64,000 nucleotides of DNA. Origin: Erythrobacter sp. SG61-1L (lineage in GTDB: Bacteria; Pseudomonadota; Alphaproteobacteria; Sphingomonadales; Sphingomonadaceae). Below, piece by piece: positions 47,024 through 55,544 of the stretch. Under the pieces are notes generated by a model. It worked only from the letters and a program-made list of their open reading frames with translations, was not told the origin of the DNA and did no database searches. Positions within the stretch are counted from its first letter, which is position 1; each line of letters opens with the position of its first letter. The DNA lies in NCBI RefSeq assembly GCF_001305965.1, contig NZ_JXQC01000003.1, positions 2,167,643 to 2,231,642 of the forward strand, written 5' to 3'. The position numbers and the translations under genes were made by a program.

Positions 47024-47326
47024 ATGAGTTCCGACAATCCCGCCGCCGCCGAAAGGCGCGCGGCTGCCGAGCGCCTGCTCGAACGCTACCCCGACCTTGA
47101 TGGCGGGGAACTGCAGGCGCTGATCCACTACTTCCGCAAGGAAGCCTCCTCGCTCGACTGCGCGCTGGTTTCCTCCAATTACGAAGTGCTGGGCAAATAC
47201 CGGCAATTCTGCCGCGATCACTATCTCAGCCGGCTGCGCCCGCGCGAAGTGGCCCTGTTCGGGGCCGGAATAGCGGCGCTGGCGGGGCTGATTACCTTCT
47301 ATCTGGCATTCGGCCAGCCTGCCTGA
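47024..47326 (+). CDS. Small protein with C-terminal membrane anchor
   Basis: 100 aa. The first 70 residues are helical and charged (AAERRAAAERLLERYPDLDGGELQALIHYFRKEAS), the last 25 form a membrane helix (VALFGAGIAALAGLITFYLAF). A tail-anchored helical protein; no known family. A strong GC hairpin follows 8 bases after its stop. Confidence 0.8.
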   Translation: MSSDNPAAAERRAAAERLLERYPDLDGGELQALIHYFRKEASSLDCALVSSNYEVLGKYRQFCRDHYLSRLRPREVALFGAGIAALAGLITFYLAFGQPA

Positions 47327-47333
47327 CCTGCCG

Positions 47334-47366
47334 CCGGGGCGGCCTCCTCAAGGATGGCCGCCCCGG
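47334..47366 (+). terminator. Strong GC hairpin after the tail-anchored protein gene
   Basis: CCGGGGCGGCC (47334-47344) pairs perfectly with GGCCGCCCCGG (47356-47366) around an 11-base loop. No T-run follows, so it is a terminator only by position and stability. Confidence 0.55.
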
Positions 47367-47498
47367 TACGCCATCGCCCTGCCTGAACGCGGAAAGCGGC
47401 AAATCTTATGCGGATTTAATGCCCGCCCCTTCGATCCCGCATGGCGCCTTAATGCGCGGCCGCGGCAGTGGAACGATCCTGCAAATCAGGATTCACCC

Positions 47499-49403
47499 AT
47501 GCAAGCGCACAAGCCCCCAAAGGTCAGCACTCTTTCCGCACTCACTCTGGGCGCCATCGGCGTTGTCTATGGCGACATCGGCACCAGCCCGCTTTACGCC
47601 TTCCGCGAAGCGCTCGCCCATACGGCAGGCGGGGCGATTGGGCGCGCGGACATCATCGGCGTGCTGTCACTGATGATCTGGGCGCTGATCGTGGTCGTCA
47701 CGCTCAAATACGTCCTCTTCCTCACCCGGATGGACAATAATGGCGAAGGCGGTGTGCTGTCGCTGATGGCGCTCGCCACGAAGGCGACCGGCGGACGCTG
47801 GACGATCGTGCTTCTGCTCGGCGCGGCTGGCGCGGCGCTGTTCTACGGCGATGCGATCATTACCCCGGCCCTGTCGGTGCTTGCCGCCGTGGAGGGGCTG
47901 AAGACCGTGCCCGGTCTCGACGATGTAATGCAGCTTCCGGTGATTCTGGGCATGACGGTTGCGATCCTCATTGCCCTCTTCGCCCTGCAATCGCGCGGCA
48001 CGGCCAGCGTGGCGGGCCTGTTCGGCCCCGTCTGCGCCTTCTGGTTCCTGACGCTTGCCGCGCTGGGCCTGTGGCATATCGCGCAGGCGCCGGCGATCCT
48101 TGCCGCCTTCAACCCGATTGCCGCCGTGCGCTTCCTTGCCACGCATGGCGTGCCGGGCCTGTTCGTGCTCGGCGCAGTTTTCCTTACAGTAACCGGCGCC
48201 GAAGCGCTGATCGCCGATCTCGGCCATTTCGGACGCCAGCCGATCCAGCTCGGCTGGTTGGGCTTCGTCTGGCCGGCACTGACAATCAACTATCTGGGAC
48301 AAGGGGCGCTCGCCCTTGCCACGCTCGAAGCGGCGGAGGCTGCAGGCAGGCCATTCGCCAATGCCGACTGGTTCTTCCTGATGGCGCCCGGAGCGCTGCG
48401 CGCGCCGCTGGTGGTGCTGGCCACCTTTGCCACGATCATCGCCAGCCAGGCGGTCATCACCGGGGCCTATTCGCTTACCCGGCAGGCAATCGCGCTGGGC
48501 CTGTTGCCGCGCATGGCCGTGCGCCAGACTTCCGCCCAGCAGGCCGGCCAGATCTACATGCCCGCAGTCAACTGGCTGCTGCTGGCGGGCGTCCTGGCAT
48601 TGGTCTTCAGCTTCAGGAGCAGTTCCGCCATGGCAACCGCCTATGGCATTGCAGTGACCGGCACGATGGTGGTCACGACCTGTCTGGCCTTCATCATCGT
48701 GTGGCGCGGCTGGGGCTGGGAACCGTTCTGGACGGCCGCCCTGTTCTTGCCCTTCCTTGCCATCGACCTTGTCTTCTTCGGCGCCAATGCACTGCGCATC
48801 GCGGAAGGCGGTTGGGTTCCGCTGCTCGTCGCCGGGGTAATGGGCACGGTGATCGCCACCTGGCTGCGGGGGCGCAAGGCCGCCCAGGCACGCACGGCGC
48901 AGCAGGGCATGGCCATCGCCGAACTGGCGGATGCCCTTGTCAGGCGCCCGCCGATGCGGGTTGAAGGCCAGGCCGTGTTCCTGACGCAGGATCTGGACGT
49001 GGCGCCTTCCGCCCTGCTTCACAATCTCAAGCACAACAAGGCACTTCACCGGGCAAACATCATGCTGAAGGTCGAGCCGCAGCAGACCCCGCACGTACCC
49101 GCAGGCGAGCGGCTTTCCCTGGAGCGGATCGACGACAACTTTGCCCGCGCGACTTTGCGCACCGGCTATATGGACCCGGTGGACGTGCCGAGCGACCTTG
49201 CTCGCGCCGGGCTGCTTTCAGGCCCCGGCGGCACGTCCTTCTTCGTGGGGCGTAGCGCGATCCGCCGGGCACTGAAGCCCACCATGCCGCGCTGGATGGC
49301 GATGTTCTATGGCTTCCTCCACCGCAACGCCGCCGACCCGACCGCCTATTTCGCCATCCCTCCCAACAGGGTTGTCGAACTTGGCAGCCAGTTCGAGCTA
49401 TAA
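47499..49403 (+). CDS. kup: Kup potassium uptake protein
   Basis: 634 aa K+/H+ symporter. GAIGVVYGDIGTSPLYAF is the family's first-helix signature; MDNNGEGGVLSLMAL and FYGDAIITPALSVLAAVEGL follow. Twelve helices, then a 170-residue cytoplasmic C-terminal domain with MYGF-like AMFYGFLHRNA. Immediately followed (7 bases) by a KdpD-like kinase and a KdpE-like regulator, suggesting potassium- or turgor-controlled expression. Confidence 0.97.
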   Translation: MQAHKPPKVSTLSALTLGAIGVVYGDIGTSPLYAFREALAHTAGGAIGRADIIGVLSLMIWALIVVVTLKYVLFLTRMDNNGEGGVLSLMALATKATGGRWTIVLLLGAAGAALFYGDAIITPALSVLAAVEGLKTVPGLDDVMQLPVILGMTVAILIALFALQSRGTASVAGLFGPVCAFWFLTLAALGLWHIAQAPAILAAFNPIAAVRFLATHGVPGLFVLGAVFLTVTGAEALIADLGHFGRQPIQLGWLGFVWPALTINYLGQGALALATLEAAEAAGRPFANADWFFLMAPGALRAPLVVLATFATIIASQAVITGAYSLTRQAIALGLLPRMAVRQTSAQQAGQIYMPAVNWLLLAGVLALVFSFRSSSAMATAYGIAVTGTMVVTTCLAFIIVWRGWGWEPFWTAALFLPFLAIDLVFFGANALRIAEGGWVPLLVAGVMGTVIATWLRGRKAAQARTAQQGMAIAELADALVRRPPMRVEGQAVFLTQDLDVAPSALLHNLKHNKALHRANIMLKVEPQQTPHVPAGERLSLERIDDNFARATLRTGYMDPVDVPSDLARAGLLSGPGGTSFFVGRSAIRRALKPTMPRWMAMFYGFLHRNAADPTAYFAIPPNRVVELGSQFEL

Positions 49404-49410
49404 GCCCGCC

Positions 49411-50844
49411 ATGGACCGCCGGCTCTCCGCCTATCTGCTCGCCACGCTGGGAGTGGGCGCGATTGCGTGGATCACGGCATCGGCGCTGCCGGTGCTGGGC
49501 CTCGCCTCCTCGGCGCTGCTGTTCCTGCTGCCGGTGCTGTTCGCATCGGCGCGGGGCGGCATCGGGCCGGGCCTGTTCGCCGCGATCATCGGCGCCACTG
49601 CCTATAATTTCCTGCTGCTGCCGCCGCGCTTCACCTTCCGCATCCATGGGCTGGACAATATCGTCAGCGTGGTGGCGCTGGTGGCAGTGGCACTGGTGAC
49701 CAGCCGCCTCGCCACCCGGCTCAAGGCGCGCGAGAGGGAAGCGCTGGCACAAGCAGCCGCCAGCGCGGAAATCGCCGCCCTTTCCGCCCTGCTGACCGAA
49801 GGTGAAGTCACCACTGCACCAGCGCGCGGGACAGCGTGGCTGGCCGAACATCTGGGCCATGTGCGGCTGATTGCCGGAATGACGGACCTAGAAGGCGATG
49901 CGGGCTTTTCCGCGCTCGATCTGTCAGCGGCGGCCTGGGCAGTCCACAATGGCGACATCACCGGCCATGGCAGCGCGGTCATGCCCGTTGCCGAATGGAG
50001 CTTCTTCCCGCTTTCGCCACGGGGGCGCTTGGGCGGCGGGCTGCTCGCCGTGGCCCGCCCTGCGGAAGGAGTGCCCCGCAGCGAGGGCGACCTGGCGCAA
50101 TTGCAGGCGCTCGCCTTCCTGCTGGGCCAGGCCTGCGACCGCTCTGCACTCGAAGCCGAGCGGCGCGAACGCGCGCGGATCGAAGAGAGCGACCGGCTGC
50201 GCCGCGCTCTGCTCGCCTCGCTGGCGCATGACTTCCGCACACCGCTGACAGTGATTGCCGGGCAGCTCGAAGCGCTGGCCGCCACTTCGCCGGAAGCAGG
50301 GGAAGCATTGGCGGCAGCGCGGCGGCTGGACCGTACGATCGAAGATCTGTTCGGCGCTGCGCGGCTGGAAGACGGCTCGCTCTCGCCCGCTTCGGAAAGC
50401 CTCGACCTCGTCGATGTGGCAACACCCGCATGCGACGCGGTGCCCTTGCCCGATCACATCGCGCTTGCCCGCGCCATCCCTCCTGACCTGCCCTTCGTGA
50501 AAGCCGATCCGGTGCTGCTGCATCACATCCTGATAAACCTGATCGACAATGCCGCACGCCATGCGCACCGGCAGGTCACGATTGAGGCGAAGGCCGATGC
50601 AGGCCGCGTCCTGCTATCGGTTTGCGATGACGGGCCGGGCATTCCCGAAGCCGCGCGCGAGCGGATGTTCGAACGCTTTGCCCGGCTGGAGGGCAGCGAC
50701 CGCAGGCAAGGCAGCGGGCTTGGCCTAGCCATTGTGAAGGGCTTTGCGGACGCAATGGGAATCGCCGTCGAAATATCCGATGCTCCGGGCGGCGGCGCGT
50801 GCTTCACTCTGGCAATGCCCCCTGCGGAAGGGACAGCCCAATGA
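49411..50844 (+). CDS. KdpD-like sensor histidine kinase lacking the N-terminal KdpD/USP domains
   Basis: 477 aa. Four membrane helices (residues about 5-100) of the DUF4118 type with PPRFTFRIHGLDNIVSVVA, then a GAF-like region, the phosphoacceptor His273 in SLAHDFRTPLTV, and the ATPase domain (LIDNAARHA, DDGPGIP, GSGLGLAIVKGFA). Full KdpD has about 400 further residues at the N-terminus; they are missing here. Overlaps the kdpE-like ATG (ATGA) and follows kup by 7 bases. Genes for the KdpFABC pump are not seen in the window. Confidence 0.92.
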   Translation: MDRRLSAYLLATLGVGAIAWITASALPVLGLASSALLFLLPVLFASARGGIGPGLFAAIIGATAYNFLLLPPRFTFRIHGLDNIVSVVALVAVALVTSRLATRLKAREREALAQAAASAEIAALSALLTEGEVTTAPARGTAWLAEHLGHVRLIAGMTDLEGDAGFSALDLSAAAWAVHNGDITGHGSAVMPVAEWSFFPLSPRGRLGGGLLAVARPAEGVPRSEGDLAQLQALAFLLGQACDRSALEAERRERARIEESDRLRRALLASLAHDFRTPLTVIAGQLEALAATSPEAGEALAAARRLDRTIEDLFGAARLEDGSLSPASESLDLVDVATPACDAVPLPDHIALARAIPPDLPFVKADPVLLHHILINLIDNAARHAHRQVTIEAKADAGRVLLSVCDDGPGIPEAARERMFERFARLEGSDRRQGSGLGLAIVKGFADAMGIAVEISDAPGGGACFTLAMPPAEGTAQ

Positions 50845-51524
50845 GCAGGATTCTGGTGGTCGATGACGAGCCTGCGATCCAGCGCCTGCTGCAGGCGGTT
50901 CTGGAGCGTGGCGGCCACGCGGTGCTGCCTGCCACCAATGCACGCGACGCTGCGGCGCTTCTCGGTCGGGGCGGGATCGACGCGGTCCTGCTCGATCTCG
51001 GCCTGCCGGACCGCGACGGGATCGAACTGGTCGGCGCGATCCGCGCCGGATCGGCAATTCCAATCATCGTCCTCACCGCACGCTCGGAAACGTCGGAGAA
51101 GATCGCCGCGCTCGATCTGGGGGCCGACGATTACGTCACCAAACCATTCGACGGCGATGAACTGCTGGCGCGCCTGCGGGCAGCGCTACGCCGCGCAGAC
51201 AGGTCCGCGCCGGTCGGCGACACAATCGCCTTCGGCCCGTTGAAGATCGACCGCGCGCGTCGGGAAGTCACCGTAGAAGGCACGCCGGTTACGCTGACGC
51301 CGAAGGAGTTCGCGGTTCTCGAAACGCTGACCGAAGCCGGGGGCCGCGTGCTGACCCATGCCGCGATCTTGGAGCGCGTATGGGGCAAGGCCCATGCGGA
51401 AGATGTCGATTATCTGCGGGTGGTGATCCGTGCCTTGCGGCTCAAGGTAGAAAGCGATCCATCCTCGCCCAGGCTTATCAGGAATGAACCAGCCATCGGC
51501 TATCGCCTTGCGGAAATTCCCTAA
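50841..51524 (+). CDS. KdpE-like response regulator
   Basis: 227 aa OmpR-type regulator. Receiver with Asp52 (LLDLGLPDRDG) and LTARSETSEKIAALDLGADDYVTKPF, then winged helix LTPKEFAVLETLTEAGGRVLTH with DVDYLRVVIRALRLKVE. It matches KdpE more than PhoB or OmpR. ATGA overlap with the kinase. Likely controls kup; direct evidence is lacking. Confidence 0.93.
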   Translation: MSRILVVDDEPAIQRLLQAVLERGGHAVLPATNARDAAALLGRGGIDAVLLDLGLPDRDGIELVGAIRAGSAIPIIVLTARSETSEKIAALDLGADDYVTKPFDGDELLARLRAALRRADRSAPVGDTIAFGPLKIDRARREVTVEGTPVTLTPKEFAVLETLTEAGGRVLTHAAILERVWGKAHAEDVDYLRVVIRALRLKVESDPSSPRLIRNEPAIGYRLAEIP

Positions 51525-51526
51525 CA

Positions 51527-52174
51527 CTATGCAATCCCGGACGACCCGCCCCCAGCCCAATGGCTACCGGGCGAGCGTCCGCCGCTGGCCACCTGCGTGA
51601 GGCATTCGCAAACACGGTCATAGGCAGCGCCAATCGGGTCCGGCTCTTCCATCAGCGCAAAACTGCCGCTCACGGCAAAGGCGCAATGGCCATGTACGAC
51701 AGCCACAAGCGACGCAGCAAGCCGCGGAAGGCCCACTCGCTCCGGCGCGGGAAGGATCGCCGCAATTTCCTCGATCACGATGGCAGTCAGTTCGCCGCGC
51801 TGGAGGCGGTCCGCTTCCGACAGCTCGAAGTCCGCCGGCAAGTGATGATCGAAGATCGCATTCCACAAGTTGGAATTCTCGAAGGCGAAAGTGAAATAGC
51901 CTTCCACCAGCAGACGGATTCGATCCGGCTCTCCGCTGGCCAGCCGGCTGCGCAGATGGTCTGCCCACAGTCCGAACGTGCGGGTGTTGATGGCCGCGAT
52001 CAGCGTGTCGAGCGATCCGAACACGTTATAGATGGTTCCCACCGAATATCCGGCACGCTTGGCCACTTCGCGGCCGGAAAACCTGGCAAGCCCTGCCTCG
52101 GCCATATGCGCGTGGCCCAATGCCACCAGCATTTCCCGCAACTCCTCGCGGGTATGATCGGATCTTCTGCCCAT
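51527..52174 (-). CDS. TetR-family regulator
   Basis: 215 aa. N-terminal helix-turn-helix: HMAEAGLARFSGREVAKRAGYSVGTIYNVFGSLDTLI. C-terminal ligand-binding region with FENSNLWNAIFDHHLPADFE. The last 20 residues are Gly/Ser-rich. Divergent from the DUF2339 gene; the intergenic repeats at 52195-52225 are its likely operator. Ligand unknown. Confidence 0.93.
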   Translation of the reverse strand: MGRRSDHTREELREMLVALGHAHMAEAGLARFSGREVAKRAGYSVGTIYNVFGSLDTLIAAINTRTFGLWADHLRSRLASGEPDRIRLLVEGYFTFAFENSNLWNAIFDHHLPADFELSEADRLQRGELTAIVIEEIAAILPAPERVGLPRLAASLVAVVHGHCAFAVSGSFALMEEPDPIGAAYDRVCECLTQVASGGRSPGSHWAGGGSSGIA

Positions 52175-52194
52175 GACGCCGCCCTAAAGACAAA

Positions 52195-52225
52195 ATTGAA
52201 CAATGTCCAATTTCTATATTGAACA
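52195..52225. promoter_or_regulatory. Probable operator of the TetR regulator
   Basis: A near-palindrome ATTGAACA-A-TGTCCAAT (52195-52211; seven of eight arm positions pair) followed by a further half-site ATTGAACA at 52218-52225. It lies between the divergent TetR and DUF2339 genes, in their only AT-rich gap, so it could repress both. Confidence 0.6.
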
Positions 52226-52258
52226 CCGCTCATTTATCGGGTAGGCCCAGCCGGCAAT

Positions 52259-55200
52259 ATGGGGAGATTAGGCGTGGAACTGATCCTGCTTGGGGTTGCC
52301 GGATGGGTGATCTATCTTCTGTGGCAACGTGTCGAAGCGTTGCAGGCCCGCCTGGAGAAGGTCGAGGACGATAGCTGGCTGGTTCGCCGGATAGAGGCGC
52401 TGGAAGCTGCTGACACCACCACAACACAGCCCCCGGCACCCGCTCCTGCTCCTGCTCCTGCTTTCGAACGGCCGCCGGTCCCAACCGTAGCCCCAGTGGA
52501 GGAAATTGTCCCCGCAAGGCCGGCACGGCCGATCCCCGCAGCTCCGCTCGAAAAGGCGCCAGAACCTGCGGCGATTGCATATGATACGGTGCGCGAAGCC
52601 TTTGTGGCGGGACCGGCCGAAGATGCGCCGCGCCCCGAGCCTAAGCCTGCATGGCGTCCGAGCTTCGATTTCGAAGACCTGTTCGGCCGCCTGCTGCCGA
52701 TCTGGGCAGGCGGGATCACGCTGGCCGTCGCCGGCCTGTTCATCGTGAAATATTCCATCGAGGCAGGCCTGCTGACCCCGCCCGTGCGGGTTCTGCTGGC
52801 CATGATGTTCGGCGCGGGCCTGCTGTGCGGCGCGGAACTGGCCTTTCGTTTCGAAAACCGCATCGCCGATCCGCGCGTGAGGCAGGCGCTCGCGGGCGCT
52901 GGCCTCGCCACGCTCTATGCCGGGTTTTACCTCGCGGGCACGACCTATGGCCTGATTGGCCCCCTGCCCGCCTTTGCCGGCCTTGCGGCCGTGACCGCAG
53001 GCGCCATCGCCCTTTCCTTCCGGTTCGGCATGCCAAGCGCGGTTCTCGGCCTGATCGGCGGCTTCGCTGCACCCCTGCTGGTCGGCGGAGAACAGGCCAA
53101 TATCCCGCTGCTGACTGCCTATCTCGCATTGGTCACCAGTGGGCTGACCGTCACTTCCCGCCAGCGGCGCTGGGCATGGCTCGGCCTTGCCGCGCTGGGC
53201 GGCGGGCTGGGCTGGGGCATCCTCCTGCTGTTGAGCCTTGGCGGCGGAATGGCCGGAACCTTTGCGGTCGGGCTGTTCCTCATTCTGCTCGGCGTCGTCA
53301 TCCCGGCATGGGCCATGCCCGACACCGGCAATCTGCGGCGGCTGGTGGAAGCCGCCGCTGCAGGCGTGGCCGCACTGCAGATGGCTGTCCTGATCGGCAG
53401 GACGGACCACAGCATGCTTGCCTGGGGCCTGTTCGCGCTGCTGGCCGGGGCGCTGGCTGTTCTGGGCTGGAAGGCCCCGCAATTGCGGCGCGCCAGCGGC
53501 TTTGCCAGCCTGCTGGTGCCGCTGCTGCTGGTCGACTGGAGCAATGCCGCGGCCATGCCATTCGGCATCGTCGCTGCAGCCTTTACCGCAATCCTCGCGG
53601 GGGCGCCGGTTGCGTTGACGTTCTACCGCCGGCAAAACCGGATCGACCTGCTGCAGCTCTGCCTGTTTACGCTCGCCCTATTCGGCGTCGTCGCCCTGCT
53701 GTTTGGCACTTTCAACGATGCGATCCAATGGAACATCGGCGCTGTGGCACTGGCCCTTGCCGCCTTCCCGGCGCTGGCCGCCTGGCGCCTCTGGCCGGCG
53801 AGCGAACAGCGATCCGCTGAGCACATGGCGCTCGTCGCCACCGCCTTCGCCCTGCTCATGGCCGGCGGCCTTTATGTCTCGCCCGGCTGGGCGGCGCCTG
53901 TGGTGGGTGCACTGTTGAGCGTAGCCCTGCTGCTGCTTGACCTGAAGCGCCGCAATGCAGGCCTCATTGCCCTGTCGTGGGCAGCTGCGGCGACTGTGGC
54001 GGTGCTGCTTGTCCTGTCCGGCGATTTCACGAACGAAGCCGCGCGGCTTTCCGGCCTCGGCGACGGTACGCCTGACTTCCTCGCCGCACTGCGCTGGGCC
54101 ATGCCTGCCATGGTGCTTGCCTTGCTTGCCTGGCGCGATCGGGAAAGTTCTGGAAAGACACTGGCCGAAGTGCTCGCGGCGATCGTCGCCTATGGCCTCA
54201 GCGCCCAGATCCTTCCGTCCGACATTCTCGCATGGTTCGCCAGCGCAGCAGCACTGGCAGCGCTGTTCGCCCTGCCCCAGCGCCATGCCGGTGCAACGGC
54301 CATGACGGCAATCGGCGGCCTTTGGGCCATCCCGACCCTGCATGGCTGGGGCATAGCTGGCATCATGGCCCTTGCCGGGGAACCCATGCTGGTGGGTACC
54401 CTTCCCTTGCTGCAGGAGACGGGGCTGCACCTGCTGCCGCTGGCAGTATCGCTTGGCGTCACGCTTCTGGTTCGCGAGCGGCAGGGTAGCCGGCTCGCCA
54501 AGGCGCAAACGGTCCTGTTCGGCATGGCTGCACTGGTCTGCGCCCACATCGCATTCAAACACCTGCTGGCCATCGACAGCGCGGCGGACTTCGCCCGTGC
54601 CGGCCTGGTGGAACGCACCCTTTGGGAGGCACTGCTGCTGGCTGCCGCCTATGGTGCATACGCCCTGCGCGGTCGGCTTGCCCAAGGCAGCCGGATCGCC
54701 TGGATGCTGGCCGGGATTGCGGGCGCGCATTGGTTCTGGTTCACGCTGGCACTGCACAACCCGCTGCTGGTGGGCCAGCATGTCGGCCCCGTACCCATCG
54801 CCAACCTGCTGCTTCCGGCCTATGGCCTGCCGGTTGCCGCCCTGCTCTGGCTGCTCGCTGGACCTGCCGGCGGCGAGCCGCGCATAAGGGCGCTGGCAGA
54901 CAGCATGCTGATGGCGCTCCTCTCCGTGTTCGCCATCAGCGCGCTACGCCAGATCTTCTCCGGCACCGATCTTACAGCATTGCCCCTCGGCCAGACGGAA
55001 GACCTGCTGCGTTCGCTCACCGGGATTGTCCTTGCCATCCTGTTCCTGCTCTGGGGCGCACGGCATAATCTGCGCAGTTGGCGGATCGGTTCGCTGGCCG
55101 TCATGTTGCTGGCGGTGCTGAAAGTGTTCCTGGTGGACGCGGCCGGGCTGGAAGGCCTCGCCCGCATCGCCAGCTTCGTCGCACTTGGCTTCAGCCTAAT

Positions 55201-55270
55201 CGGGATCGGCTGGTTCTACGCCCGGCAGCTCCGCCGTGTGCCGGGGTCGAGGGAGGTGCAGCTTGGCTGA
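52259..55270 (+). CDS. DUF2339 multi-span membrane protein
   Basis: 1003 aa. A short N-terminal helix with a coiled-coil stretch (WQRVEALQARLEKVEDDSWLVRRIEALEA), a Pro/Ala-rich linker (PAPAPAPAPAFERPPVP), then about 25-28 membrane helices with RLLPIWAGGITLAVAGLFIVKYSIEAGLL at the start, the DUF2339 hallmark. ATG 52259 overlaps GGGGAG, so GTG 52274 could be the true start. Function unknown; under likely control of the adjacent TetR. Confidence 0.9.
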   Translation: MGRLGVELILLGVAGWVIYLLWQRVEALQARLEKVEDDSWLVRRIEALEAADTTTTQPPAPAPAPAPAFERPPVPTVAPVEEIVPARPARPIPAAPLEKAPEPAAIAYDTVREAFVAGPAEDAPRPEPKPAWRPSFDFEDLFGRLLPIWAGGITLAVAGLFIVKYSIEAGLLTPPVRVLLAMMFGAGLLCGAELAFRFENRIADPRVRQALAGAGLATLYAGFYLAGTTYGLIGPLPAFAGLAAVTAGAIALSFRFGMPSAVLGLIGGFAAPLLVGGEQANIPLLTAYLALVTSGLTVTSRQRRWAWLGLAALGGGLGWGILLLLSLGGGMAGTFAVGLFLILLGVVIPAWAMPDTGNLRRLVEAAAAGVAALQMAVLIGRTDHSMLAWGLFALLAGALAVLGWKAPQLRRASGFASLLVPLLLVDWSNAAAMPFGIVAAAFTAILAGAPVALTFYRRQNRIDLLQLCLFTLALFGVVALLFGTFNDAIQWNIGAVALALAAFPALAAWRLWPASEQRSAEHMALVATAFALLMAGGLYVSPGWAAPVVGALLSVALLLLDLKRRNAGLIALSWAAAATVAVLLVLSGDFTNEAARLSGLGDGTPDFLAALRWAMPAMVLALLAWRDRESSGKTLAEVLAAIVAYGLSAQILPSDILAWFASAAALAALFALPQRHAGATAMTAIGGLWAIPTLHGWGIAGIMALAGEPMLVGTLPLLQETGLHLLPLAVSLGVTLLVRERQGSRLAKAQTVLFGMAALVCAHIAFKHLLAIDSAADFARAGLVERTLWEALLLAAAYGAYALRGRLAQGSRIAWMLAGIAGAHWFWFTLALHNPLLVGQHVGPVPIANLLLPAYGLPVAALLWLLAGPAGGEPRIRALADSMLMALLSVFAISALRQIFSGTDLTALPLGQTEDLLRSLTGIVLAILFLLWGARHNLRSWRIGSLAVMLLAVLKVFLVDAAGLEGLARIASFVALGFSLIGIGWFYARQLRRVPGSREVQLG

Positions 55271-55325
55271 CGGACGGAGAACCGGCCGACTAAGCAGCTA
55301 TCCAGCAGTGGCAAGGCAAAGGGGC

Positions 55326-55399
55326 TGGAGCGGGTGAAGGGAATCGAACCCTCGTATTCAGCTTGGGAAGCTGCTGCTCTACCATTGAGCTACACCCGC
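55326..55399 (-). tRNA. tRNA-Gly (anticodon CCC)
   Basis: On the minus strand: acceptor GCGGGTG...CACCCGC, D-arm GCTCAATGGTAGAGC, anticodon loop CTTCCCAAG (anticodon CCC, reads GGG codons), T-arm GAGGGTTCGATTCCCTT, discriminator T, and CCA encoded. 74 bases including CCA. It is the only tRNA in the window. Confidence 0.97.
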
Positions 55400-55544
55400 G
55401 ATACGGCATGAATGCTGGCATTCCGGCCGCCTGGGCGAAGATCGGGTTGGCGCGTTTCGCGCATCCCGCTTCGTCTGGGCGGCCAGTGCCACAACATGGT
55501 CGGGCCGGTCAATCGGCACTTGCGCAAATGCGCGCCAGCACCTG

